Source: Thermoflavifilum sp.
GTDB taxonomy: Bacteria; Bacteroidota; Bacteroidia; Chitinophagales; Chitinophagaceae
Direction of reading: 5' to 3'
Length of the DNA stretch: 64,000 nt
Assembly: GCF_014961315.1 (NCBI RefSeq)
Contig: NZ_CP063141.1
Location: forward strand, 2,717,123 to 2,781,122
Below the pieces are notes generated by a model, which did not search any database, was not told where the DNA came from, and worked only from the letters and a program-made list of their open reading frames with translations. The position numbers and the translations under genes were made by a program. Position 1 is the first letter of the stretch, and every line of letters starts with the position of its first letter. Shown here in pieces: positions 11,156-19,843 of the stretch.

Positions 11156-12697
11156 AGGAATTGATTTACATTACATGAACCGAATATACTTCTTTGCAAA
11201 TGGACAAAAATGTGCAGACCCTAAGAGACGGACTTAGCTTTCGTTTGGCCCATTCACAAAGATATATGGCATTAAAAGCGGTGTAGTTGGAACTCAGTAC
11301 GGTTTAAGCATCTTCAAAAATTACATAAATCACATACAAAAGCCCATCTATAACGCTAATAACATTACCCGACCCATGTTTCCTGGATTTGAAGCCGTAT
11401 TTGGTTGCAAATGGGATGCAGATAATGTTGTTTTCAAAAGAAGTGACCAAAGAAGAAATAGAGAAAATTTTATATACCTGAAAGCAAACCATAAAAGGAC
11501 GTATGATTTGGTATCATTGTTTATTAATAAAATAATTACAGCAAACAAGAATGAAGATGAAAAGTGTAGATGTTTGGTTTCAGTTTATTCCTGATGAAAT
11601 CTATCAATATTGCCGGACCTAATTCGGTTTTACTCGAAAGATTTGGTTCAAACGAAATCATTAATCACTAAATCAAAAGTGAAATCATTTCGTAGATGAA
11701 CCAACCTTGTTTGAAAACATAAACAAGGAATTAAAGGAGCAGGAAAAAGAAGCAATTACTTACAACTATGACGCACAGTTCCATGACCAATTAAAAGCCC
11801 GATTGCTTGAACACACAATCCCCCACACAAATACTAAGAGAGAGCACCTTGGCATGGCGAGATTTCAAGAACAAGTTTGGTGCACCCAAAAGAGATTTCT
11901 CAAAAATTGAAGGACATTTAGGCTTGGACAATTTCAACAGCTGCATTTTACAAAGCTGGTGGTAAACCTTGGAAACTATCGGATATTAGAAGCGGAGTAT
12001 GCTATCTCGGGCTTGTTTACAAGCAAATTGAAAAAGTAGTAATCCAAAGAATGCTTGTTGTGCAGCACAAATGTTTTTGGATAATGGTGACGGCACAGTA
12101 TTCAAAGGAGAAGTTGGGCCGTGGTATAATCAAGAAAAACACGAATTTCATTTAAATCCGAAAGAAGCAAAAAGCATTATTAACTCAGGCATTAAATTCA
12201 TACAAAAAGAACAAAATGGTGTTTTTCCCGAAAGAGATTTTTATTCATGCCAAGACAAAGTTTAACGGACAGGAATGGAATGCATTCCAAGAAGTAACAC
12301 CGGAAGGAACTAATTTGGTGGGAGTAACAATAACTAAGACAAAGCCCTTAAAACTGTTTAAATCAGAAGGAAACTATCCGATAATGAGAGGTAACGCCTT
12401 TATCGTAGATGAAAGGAGTTCGCATTCCTTTGGACAGTGGGCTATGTTCCAAAGACAGAGATCCAACTTTGTCAATGGAAGTTCCCAATCCAATTTTCAT
12501 TGAAATCAATAAAGGCGAAGCTGACATTGAGCAGGTTTTTGAAAGATGTTTAGCATTAACTAAATTGAATTACAATGCTTGTATTTATGCAGACGGAGTT
12601 CCTGTAACACTTCGCTTTGCAGACAAAAGTAGGAGAAATATTAACCGCCAGCACAGAACTAAAAGCACCACCACTTGCATTCAAATACTACATTTAA
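11152..12697 (+). pseudogene. Short prokaryotic Argonaute (MID-PIWI) of SPARTA, frame-broken
   Basis: Guide-binding subunit of about 500 residues when stitched, lacking N and PAZ domains as expected for a short Argonaute. Recognisable stretches: MKELIYI start; ITRPMFPGFEAVFGCKW (about 11365); TYDLVSLFINKIITANKNEDE; PDEIYQYCR; ELKEQEKEAITYNYDAQFHDQ (about 11730); WTISTAAFYKAGGKPWKLSD; CYLGLVYK (about 12002), where the first catalytic aspartate of active PIWI is replaced; NACCAAQMFLDNGDGTVF; IFIHAKTKFNGQEWNAF; SMEVPNPIFIEINKGEAD; and the C-terminal FKYYI. Known SPARTA uses RNA guides against ssDNA. About ten one-base slips are visible (for example near 11170, 11270, 11570, 11850, 11905, 12230, 12420, 12640). 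Coupled to TIR-APAZ by an ATGA overlap. Confidence 0.85.
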
Positions 12698-12836
12698 CCA
12701 ACGCACAGCAGGTATAAGTACATTTCAAAGCCGCACTATATAATGATATGCTTAAATTAATTGTAAAACGTCTATTCCATCATCACGCATCTCTTTTTTT
12801 CTCAAAAACACAAGTCCCCATCCACACATTCTTTTC
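12698..12836. other. Non-coding junction after SPARTA
   Basis: AT-rich DNA with no recognisable gene. It joins the end of the Argonaute gene to a hydrolase stub on the opposite strand, consistent with an insertion or deletion junction. Confidence 0.4.
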
Positions 12837-12925
12837 CTATCTCTTTAAAAACTCCATCGCGACTTGTATAAACATCTGCGGTTGCTCGGCGTGTACCCAA
12901 TGCCCCGTGTTCGGTATAGTTATTC
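12837..12925 (-). pseudogene. Alpha/beta-hydrolase C-terminal stub
   Basis: About 30 codons on the minus strand ending at a TAG (12837-12839) read TIPNTGHWVHAEQPQMF and end MEFLKR. The GHWVHAEQP segment is the C-terminal catalytic-histidine region of YbfF-type alpha/beta hydrolases. Nothing upstream continues the gene, so this is the leftover 3' end of a gene cut by a past insertion or deletion, probably linked to the adjacent transposase relic. Confidence 0.6.
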
Positions 12926-12937
12926 TACTATAATTTG

Positions 12938-13535
12938 AATAATATCGGTTCAATTGATTTTCTCAACTATTTGGGAGATGAGAAGAAAATCAATTACATC
13001 ACATCGGTAAAGATGTATCCTACCATAAAGCGAGAACTTCGAAGCTTAAAAGGATGGATAAAACTCAAAATTGCATAGAGATGGCCGAATTTGAATATCA
13101 ATCGCCCGAATGGAAAAAATCAAGAAGGATGATTGCGGTAAGAAAAACATCGGGGGTTCTGCCCAAAGCTACCGGCAAACTGCTGTTGTTTGACGAGCCC
13201 GTTACGGCATATCGTTACAATGTTTACGTTAGCAATCTTGATTTGCCGGCTGAACAAATATGGCTTAGTTACAAGGATAGAGCAGATGCCGAGAATAGAA
13301 TCAAAGAACTCAAATACGATTTTTGGCTTAGAGAGTTTTTCATGCATAAATTTTGGAGTTACTGAAGCTGTATTTAAGAATGATAATGGTAGCCTATAAT
13401 ATCATGAGTTTATTCCGTCAGGTAGTCTTAAAAGCAAGTCCCGAGCGACTTTGAGCACGCTCAGATTTAAATGCCTTGCATTTGAAAGTTGGATTAATGA
13501 ACATGCCGGAAAACCATACTTAACATATCAGCAAT
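12938..13535 (+). pseudogene. IS1380-type transposase relic
   Basis: C-terminal two thirds of a DDE transposase of the IS1380 kind, spread over several frames. Family stretches visible: YITSVKMYP (about 12994), GIEMAEFEYQSPEWKKSRRM (about 13075), IWLSYKDRADAENRIKELKYDF (about 13258; the YxxRadaEnrIKELK box is diagnostic), then MVAYNIMSLFRQVVLKASP (about 13388). The N-terminal half and the terminal inverted repeats were not found. The relic lies between the SPARTA genes and the hsdR/hsdM scrap, so it probably took part in assembling or eroding the island. Confidence 0.7.
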
Positions 13536-13621
13536 AGGTAAAAAACGAAGGTGGCTTGATGGTTATTTGATATCGTAAAGCAAAATGATAGGTCATTTTA
13601 TTTTTCTAATGCATAATTTGG

Positions 13622-13790
13622 GATAAAATCACCCATCTCCGATGAGTTCGCCCATGCCTTTTCTGTCAAAATGTACCCGAGTAGAAATGACCAGCCGTTA
13701 TATGTTGCTGGTGGAAGTGGAGAAAAAATAGCCGCAGCCAAAGCCAAACACAATCAATATCTAAGCGAGCTGGGCTTGCCGCCTATATAA
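13622..13790 (+). pseudogene. Fused scrap of a second hsdR and hsdM copy
   Basis: Bases 13622-13729 match the internal part of hsdR at about 2925-3031 almost base for base (KITHLDEFAH... through LLVEVEKK), with small differences and slips. Immediately after, 13730-13790 encode AAAKAKHNQYLSELGLPPI and a stop, a variant of the HsdM C-terminus. hsdR middle joined directly to hsdM tail implies that a second type I locus, or an older copy of this one, was deleted down to this fragment. It marks the right boundary of the defence island. Confidence 0.8.
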
Positions 13791-13884
13791 GATTATTTCT
13801 CTGTGATCACATCTGCACATCCATCCATTTCTAACTTGACAAACTACAGGCATGAGCCTATATTTGATGCCAAACCGGCCTGCT

Positions 13885-16266
13885 ATGAAAACATGGTATT
13901 TCTTCCTGCTCTGGCTGGGCTTCAGCACCTGCCTGCACGCCCAGACGCTCGATAGCCTCACCATCGAACAAATCATGAGCGACCCCAAATGGATAGGCAC
14001 CTCCCCTTCCGATCCATTCTGGAGTCCCGACGGACAAAAATTGTATTTCAGCTGGAATCCAGACAAAGCACCGGCGGATTCGCTGTACTACATCACACTC
14101 ACCAATCATCAACCCGTGAAAGCCTCTCCCGCCGAGCGTTTGCAGGCGCTGGCTCAGCGTTCGGGCAGCTACGACCCGAGTTTGCAAAACCTGGTGTATA
14201 GCCAGCAGGGACAGATTTTCTGGTTGCATATCCCCACGCATCGCCTCCGGCAAATCACCCATACCGCCGAAATGGCCTTCCATCCGGTATTTTCGTTTCA
14301 CCATCAAAAAATTGTTTTTCAGCAGGGCGATAATTTATTTGCCTGGGATACCGCCACAGGAGCGCTTTCTCAGCTCACCCTGTTTATCCATGCAGAAAAG
14401 CCCACAGCATCCACGCATGCCAGTCCACAGGCGGCTTTTCTGGAGCGCGATGCACTGGAAAACTCCATCGTCCTGCAACAGCGCAAACAACAAGAAGCTG
14501 ATGAACAGCTGGCCGAGCAAAGGTTGAACAGCCTTAGAGAGCTACCCGACAGCATTTTCATCGGCCGCCAGCGCGTTGCCGGCCTACAGATCAGTCCCGA
14601 CGGTCGTTTTATCACCTATCAACTGATCAAAGAACCTGCCGACGCCCAGCGCACCATTATCCCGGAATATGTCACCCGGTCGGGTTACACTGAAACCATT
14701 CCCGGGCGCACCAAGGTGGGCGCACCTCAGCCGGAAATGCAGATGTGGATTTACGATCGGCAACGCGACACCACCTATGCCGTGGATACGCACGACATTC
14801 CCGGCATTCATGACAAGCCGGATTATTTAAAAGATTATCCCTCGGAAGACAGCGCCTGGACGGCCCATCCGCCATTCCGCAAGGTGGTGGTGAACGGGCC
14901 GCTCTGGAATGATGCAGGCACCCATGCGCTGGTGGTGGTGCGTTCGATGGACAACAAAGATCGCTGGATTATGGAGCTGCATCCGGAAAACGGCAAGCTC
15001 ACACTCATCGATCGCCAGCGCGATGAAGCCTGGATCGATGGGCCGGGCATCGGCTGGAAATACAGCATGGGCAATGTGGGCTGGGTGAACGACCATACCT
15101 GCTGGTTTCAGTCGGAAGCCACCGGCTATTCACACCTGTACCTGTACGACCTGCAAACACAGCAGAGACGCGCCCTCACCCATGGCCGTTATGAAGTACA
15201 AACGGCCGTGCTCTCGCGCGATAAAAAATCGTTTTATATCACCACCAATGCCGTAGAGCCCGGCCAGCTTCAGTTTTATCGCCTCGATATCGCCAGTGGC
15301 CAGCAAGTTCGCCTCACCCATCAGGAGGGCGGCAACCGCGTTGTGGTTTCACCCGATGACCGCTGGCTGGCCATCCTGCATTCGTTCAGCAATCATCCCT
15401 GGGAGCTGTATGTGCAGCGTAATCATCCGGACGCTCAACCCGAGCAAATCACCCACCTGGCCGAAAGCCCGCTCTTCCGCTCCTACCCCTGGCGCGCTCC
15501 GGAAATCATCACCTTCACCGATCGCGACGGCTATCGGGTATATGCCCGTCTGTTCAGGCCCCGGCAACCCGCTCCCACGCACCCCGGCGTGTTGTTCGTA
15601 CATGGCGCCGGTTATCTGCAGGATGCCATGAAATGGTGGAGCGATTATTATTTCCGGGAGTATATGTTTGCAAACCTGCTGGCCGATCATGGCTATACCG
15701 TGCTGGATGTGGACTATCGCGGCAGTGCAGGCTATGGGCGCTACTGGCGTACGGCTATCTATCGCCACATGGGTGGTAATGATTTAGCTGATGAAGTGGA
15801 TGCAGCCCGCTTTATGGCCGATAGTCTGGGTGTGGATGCCCACCATATCGGCATCTGGGGCGGATCGTACGGTGGATTCATGACGCTGATGGCGCTTTTC
15901 ACACAACCCGGCGTGTTTACATGCGGCGCCGCCCTGCGTTCGGTAACCGACTGGGCACATTACAATGATCCGTACACTTCAAATATTTTGAATCTGCCTT
16001 ACGAAGATAGTTTAGCCTACAAACGCAGTTCACCTATTTATTTCGCCGGGGGGTTAAAAGATCATCTACTCATGTGCCATGGCATGGAAGATACAAACGT
16101 GCATTTTCAGGATATTGTGCGTTTAACCGAAAAGCTGATTGAACTGGGGAAAGATAACTGGGAACTGGCGGTGTATCCACTGGAAAACCATGAATTTAAA
16201 GATCCCAGCAGCTGGACGGATGAATACAAACGCATCTTTCACCTGTTTGAAAAGAATTTAAAATAA
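13885..16266 (+). CDS. S9 family (DPP-IV-like) secreted peptidase
   Basis: Serine peptidase of the prolyl-oligopeptidase family, 793 residues from the ATG at 13885, which gives a clean signal peptide ending CLHAQ; an upstream in-frame ATG at 13852 would spoil it. The first 500 residues form the beta-propeller with repeated SPDG-type blades (DPFWSPDGQKLYFSW, LQISPDGRF). The C-terminal hydrolase holds DYRGSAGYGRYWR, the nucleophile elbow GGSYGG (serine about residue 660), an aspartate in MEDTN (about 735) and a histidine in ENHEF (about 768). It likely cleaves peptides in the periplasm. Monocistronic, followed by a terminator. Confidence 0.92.
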   Translation: MKTWYFFLLWLGFSTCLHAQTLDSLTIEQIMSDPKWIGTSPSDPFWSPDGQKLYFSWNPDKAPADSLYYITLTNHQPVKASPAERLQALAQRSGSYDPSLQNLVYSQQGQIFWLHIPTHRLRQITHTAEMAFHPVFSFHHQKIVFQQGDNLFAWDTATGALSQLTLFIHAEKPTASTHASPQAAFLERDALENSIVLQQRKQQEADEQLAEQRLNSLRELPDSIFIGRQRVAGLQISPDGRFITYQLIKEPADAQRTIIPEYVTRSGYTETIPGRTKVGAPQPEMQMWIYDRQRDTTYAVDTHDIPGIHDKPDYLKDYPSEDSAWTAHPPFRKVVVNGPLWNDAGTHALVVVRSMDNKDRWIMELHPENGKLTLIDRQRDEAWIDGPGIGWKYSMGNVGWVNDHTCWFQSEATGYSHLYLYDLQTQQRRALTHGRYEVQTAVLSRDKKSFYITTNAVEPGQLQFYRLDIASGQQVRLTHQEGGNRVVVSPDDRWLAILHSFSNHPWELYVQRNHPDAQPEQITHLAESPLFRSYPWRAPEIITFTDRDGYRVYARLFRPRQPAPTHPGVLFVHGAGYLQDAMKWWSDYYFREYMFANLLADHGYTVLDVDYRGSAGYGRYWRTAIYRHMGGNDLADEVDAARFMADSLGVDAHHIGIWGGSYGGFMTLMALFTQPGVFTCGAALRSVTDWAHYNDPYTSNILNLPYEDSLAYKRSSPIYFAGGLKDHLLMCHGMEDTNVHFQDIVRLTEKLIELGKDNWELAVYPLENHEFKDPSSWTDEYKRIFHLFEKNLK

Positions 16267-16298
16267 TATTTTTCTTTCTTCTATCCTCGTTTTCATAC

Positions 16299-16341
16299 AC
16301 GCCTCTTCATCTGCTTAAGATGATGAGGCGTTATTTTTTTT
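16299..16341 (+). terminator. Rho-independent terminator after S9 peptidase
   Basis: An inverted repeat ACGCCTC / GAGGCGT with a partly paired interior (TTCATC / GATGAT) is followed by a run of T residues. Confidence 0.8.
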
Positions 16342-16443
16342 GATATGCTAGCGCGTCATATATCCACCCACAAATAGTTTGCACATATACGCAAACGATT
16401 AATCGTATCACATGTTTTCATACACCGCATGATTCAATACGTG

Positions 16444-16531
16444 GTGATGAAAGTCATCTTTCATATTGATGAAAATCATCGGTCAGATTGATGTATGTCA
16501 TCGTACAGCGATTTATGTATACGCAATTTTG
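16444..16531 (+). promoter_or_regulatory. Triple palindromic operator and promoter of the yceI-porin unit
   Basis: Three near-identical palindromes, GATGAAAGTCATC (16446), GATGAAAATCATC (16468) and GATGTATGTCATC (16490), start exactly 22 bp apart, two helical turns. The second, in its TTGAT-GAAA-ATCAT context, resembles an FNR/CRP-family half-site pair. A CAATTTTG box at 16524-16531 (one base off TAnnTTTG) would place the last palindrome about 42 bp upstream of the transcription start, the class II activator position. The same operator recurs at 23021-23055. The regulator is not in the window. Confidence 0.65.
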
Positions 16532-16572
16532 TGATGAAATGATTCATTATTCAAAACTAAAAACACAAAGCC

Positions 16573-17211
16573 ATGAAACGGAATTATGCCAGAGAAGTCT
16601 TAATCGTAATCTTTACGATGATTATGCTTCTTGCACTGATGATCGGTATTTTCAGCTTACGCGCCTCTGCACAAAGCACATATAAAGCGTCGGCTCAATC
16701 ATTTGTGGAAATAAAAGGTACTTCTACCCTGCATGATTGGTCCATGAAATCAAATGATGTGCAGCTTTCGGTAAGTTTCACCGAAGATAGCCAACATCAA
16801 ATCAATGGATTAAATAACCTCACACTTGTGATTCCGGTAAACAGTTTGAAAAGTACGGAAGGTTCCATGATGGACAACAAAGCTTATAAGGCGCTGAAAG
16901 CCGAACAATGTCCGCAGATTGTTTTTCGAGCCAATTCCGGAAAGGTAACACGTAATGGGAATACCTATCAAATCAGTGCTGTAGGCAACCTTACGATTGC
17001 CGGAGTGATGCATGTGGTTACCGTCAATGCAGTGTGCAAAGTGGTAGATAACAATCGGCTTTTATGCAGTGGTGATAAACCCATTGACATGACTGATTAT
17101 CGGGTAACACCACCTACGTTTATGGGGTTAATGAAAACCGGAAAAGAAGTTACGATTCATTTCAATGTGGATCTGTTCTCTACGGATGGACTATCATTCA
17201 ACAATCGCTAA
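16573..17211 (+). CDS. YceI-like periplasmic protein
   Basis: A 212-residue secreted lipocalin-like protein. A hydrophobic signal ending SLRASAQ (about residue 34) is followed by the YceI domain: SFVEIKGTSTLHDW, LTLVIPVNSLKSTEGSMMDNKAYKALKAEQ and the QISAVGNLTIAGV strand. YceI proteins bind long isoprenoid or lipid chains in the periplasm; no enzyme activity is implied. The barrel protein gene starts 41 bp downstream, so the two are probably one transcript under the operator at 16444-16503. Confidence 0.85.
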   Translation: MKRNYAREVLIVIFTMIMLLALMIGIFSLRASAQSTYKASAQSFVEIKGTSTLHDWSMKSNDVQLSVSFTEDSQHQINGLNNLTLVIPVNSLKSTEGSMMDNKAYKALKAEQCPQIVFRANSGKVTRNGNTYQISAVGNLTIAGVMHVVTVNAVCKVVDNNRLLCSGDKPIDMTDYRVTPPTFMGLMKTGKEVTIHFNVDLFSTDGLSFNNR

Positions 17212-17252
17212 AGAAATAAGAAATAATGGTTTCACAATTAAATCTTCACACC

Positions 17253-18545
17253 ATGAAAAGGTATCTCAAACACCTGTCGATGTTCTTGCTCATTGCAGGA
17301 ACCGTGCATCAAGCTTATGCACAAAAGGTATTGCCCAATATGCGGCCTTATGATAAGCGCGGACTCAACATGTTTGAACCGCCTAAAAACGACACAGCCA
17401 CCTTCACACATCTACAACTCAAGATTGGCGCAGGTTTCACCCAGCAGTTCCAGGCGCTGCGTCATTCGAATGAAGCTACGCCCAACATTGTGAATGGTGT
17501 GGATCAGAATAAGCTGATTACCATCGGCAATGGATTTAACCTGGCCACAGCCAATCTGAATCTGGATGCCGAGCTGGCCGATGGAATTGAATTGAACGTG
17601 ATTACCTATCTATCATCTCGCCATCATAACGATACATGGGTAAAAGGAGGTTATCTGCAAATCGATAAATTAAGCTTTCTGCATAATCAGGCCATCGATC
17701 ATTTGATGAACTATGTGCGCTTTCGCGTAGGCGATTTTGAAATCAATTATGGCGATGCACATTTCCGTCGCACGGATAATGGACAGGCCATTCAAAATCC
17801 ATTTGTAGGGAATTATATCATGGATGCATTCATGACGGCCATCAGTGGTGAAGCTTATGTGATGAACAAAGGATGGATCGGCATGATTGGCGTTGCCGGC
17901 AGTCAGGTGAATACCACCGTTACGAATCCATCGAGCCGTGGACCAGCCATCTATGGTAAGTTAGGATTTGATAAGCAATTCACACCCGATTTGCGTTTTC
18001 GGCTCACCGGTTCAATTTATACCAATCAGAAATCACCGGGCAATCAGCTCTACAACGGCGACCGGGGCGGATCGCGTTACTATCTGGTAATGGAAAATAC
18101 ACAGGCTACGATTTCCAACAATGCCTGGTCGGGTGAATATAATCCCCAGTTTAGCAATCATGTAACCAGCATCATGATAAATCCTTTCATTCAATATCGT
18201 GGACTGACTTTCTTCGGGACATACGAACATGCCCAGGGAAGAACGGGCGCTGAAACCTCCAACAGAAAAGCCGATCAGCTGGTAGGTGATCTGCTCTATT
18301 ATTTCGGCCCCAGGCAAAATATCTATGTGGGTATCCGATATGATTGGGTGAAAGGTGAATTGCCTGGTGTCGCTCAGGCCGTACAGGTCGACCGGGTACA
18401 GGCTGCACTGGGCTGGTATATTGCCCCCACCGTGCTGCTGAAAGCCGAATATGTGGATCAACGCTATCACAATTATCCGACAAACAACATCAATTATGGC
18501 GGTCAATTTCATGGATTGATGCTGGAAGGAACGGTTGGATTTTGA
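17253..18545 (+). CDS. Outer-membrane beta-barrel (porin-like) protein
   Basis: A 430-residue protein with signal peptide ending AGTVHQAYAQ. Alternating amphipathic strands and aromatic girdles continue to a C-terminal phenylalanine (LEGTVGF), the usual outer-membrane insertion signal. The ATG at 17253 gives a normal signal peptide. It lies 41 bp after the YceI gene. No specific transport substrate can be read from the sequence. Similar Bacteroidota proteins are annotated as putative porins. Confidence 0.75.
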   Translation: MKRYLKHLSMFLLIAGTVHQAYAQKVLPNMRPYDKRGLNMFEPPKNDTATFTHLQLKIGAGFTQQFQALRHSNEATPNIVNGVDQNKLITIGNGFNLATANLNLDAELADGIELNVITYLSSRHHNDTWVKGGYLQIDKLSFLHNQAIDHLMNYVRFRVGDFEINYGDAHFRRTDNGQAIQNPFVGNYIMDAFMTAISGEAYVMNKGWIGMIGVAGSQVNTTVTNPSSRGPAIYGKLGFDKQFTPDLRFRLTGSIYTNQKSPGNQLYNGDRGGSRYYLVMENTQATISNNAWSGEYNPQFSNHVTSIMINPFIQYRGLTFFGTYEHAQGRTGAETSNRKADQLVGDLLYYFGPRQNIYVGIRYDWVKGELPGVAQAVQVDRVQAALGWYIAPTVLLKAEYVDQRYHNYPTNNINYGGQFHGLMLEGTVGF

Positions 18546-18576
18546 CACGTTTCATAGCAGTTGGTGAGGTGAACAC

Positions 18577-18605
18577 GGGAGCTATGCTGGTCATAGCTCC
18601 CTTAA
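18577..18605 (+). terminator. Strong hairpin after the porin gene
   Basis: A perfect 10-bp stem GGGAGCTATG / CATAGCTCCC with a 5-base loop lies 31 bp after the porin stop. The T-tract is short (TTAATTT), so it may be a weak terminator or an RNA-stabilising hairpin. Confidence 0.6.
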
Positions 18606-18654
18606 TTTGAAAAACATAAACTCGTTTTATTCTTCATCTTTAAATTTTTTAACC

Positions 18655-19698
18655 ATGAAAGCAATTGTATATCACGGGCCCGGAAACATCGAATGGGAAG
18701 ATAAACCGCGCCCGGTCATCCTTGAAGACACTGACGTAATCGTGAGAATCACCAAAACAACCATTTGCGGAACAGACCTGCATATTCTGAAAGGCGATGT
18801 ACCCGAAGTTACCGATGGCAGAATACTTGGACACGAAGGCGTGGGCATTGTTGAAGAAGCAGGCAAAGCCGTACGCAAATTTAAACCCGGTGATCATGTA
18901 CTCATTTCCTGCATTACCTCCTGCGGCAGTTGTGCTTATTGCAGGAAAGGCATGTACTCACATTGCGAAAACGGCGGATGGATGCTGGGGCACTTGATCG
19001 ATGGCACACAAGCAGAATATGTACGCATACCTTATGCCGATTATAGCCTCTATCACATTCCCCAGGGGTTGGAAGAAGAAGCACTGGTGATGCTCAGTGA
19101 TATCTTGCCAACCGGATTTGAATGCGGCGTATTGAATGGAGAAATAAAACCGGGTGATAATGTGGTAATTGTGGGTGCAGGCCCGGTTGGACTGGCTGCT
19201 TTGCTCACCGCACAGTTTTATTCGCCTGGTATGTTGATTGCCATCGACATGGATGAAAACCGACTGGAAATCGCCAGAAAGTTTGGTGCAGATTATAGCA
19301 TACATCTCAAGGAAACCAATCCCATTGAAGTCGTAAAAGGCCTTACACAGGGAAAGGGTGCAGATGTTGTTATTGAAGCCGTAGGTGTGCCCGAAAGCTT
19401 TGAACTATGTCAATCATTGATAGCCCCTGGTGGCATCATCGCAAACATCGGTGTGCACGGTAAACCCGTTACGCTGCACATGGAAAAACTATGGTCACAT
19501 AATATCAAAATCACGACGCGACTGGTAGATACCGTTACCATACCGTTGTTGCTGAAAACCGTTCAATCGGGTAAGCTAACACCCGAGAAATTAATTACCC
19601 ATCACTTTAAACTGTATGAAGGCATAACGGCCTATCAGGTATTTAAACATGCAAGTGCAGAAAAGGCATTGAAGGTAATCCTATCTGCCGAATCTTAA
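18655..19698 (+). CDS. Zinc-dependent alcohol dehydrogenase
   Basis: Medium-chain NAD(P)-dependent alcohol dehydrogenase of 347 residues from the ATG at 18655. The catalytic zinc ligands are in TICGTDLH (Cys about 38) and GHEGVG (His about 60). The structural zinc site is CGSCAYCRKGMYSHC (about 89-103). The cofactor motif VGAGPVGLAALL is near residue 172. It probably interconverts a short alcohol and aldehyde in the cytoplasm; the substrate cannot be told. It lies in a block of stress and low-oxygen type genes. Confidence 0.9.
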   Translation: MKAIVYHGPGNIEWEDKPRPVILEDTDVIVRITKTTICGTDLHILKGDVPEVTDGRILGHEGVGIVEEAGKAVRKFKPGDHVLISCITSCGSCAYCRKGMYSHCENGGWMLGHLIDGTQAEYVRIPYADYSLYHIPQGLEEEALVMLSDILPTGFECGVLNGEIKPGDNVVIVGAGPVGLAALLTAQFYSPGMLIAIDMDENRLEIARKFGADYSIHLKETNPIEVVKGLTQGKGADVVIEAVGVPESFELCQSLIAPGGIIANIGVHGKPVTLHMEKLWSHNIKITTRLVDTVTIPLLLKTVQSGKLTPEKLITHHFKLYEGITAYQVFKHASAEKALKVILSAES

Positions 19699-19747
19699 TA
19701 AACCCTCATGCTGATAATATGCTGTGGTTGAGGCGTAAGCAACATCG

Positions 19748-19783
19748 AAAGGAGGGGCTTTTACAGGAAAGCCTCTCCTTTTG
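19748..19783 (+). terminator. Terminator after alcohol dehydrogenase
   Basis: AAAGGAGGGGCTTT pairs with AAAGCCTCTCCTTTT (one G-T type imperfection) around a 6-base loop and ends in T residues, 49 bp after the stop. Confidence 0.75.
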
Positions 19784-19843
19784 AAAATCACCATTCATCT
19801 GTAAATACATTTTAATATTCATCACATTTAAAAATTTTTCGCC

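Noticed and set aside
12748..12933. 61-residue plus-strand gene
   Set aside because: It is the reverse of the hydrolase stub, which has the clear GHWVHAEQP motif on the minus strand.
9332..13790. Prophage remnant
   Set aside because: No structural, terminase or lysis genes; the content is defence, transposase and RM only.
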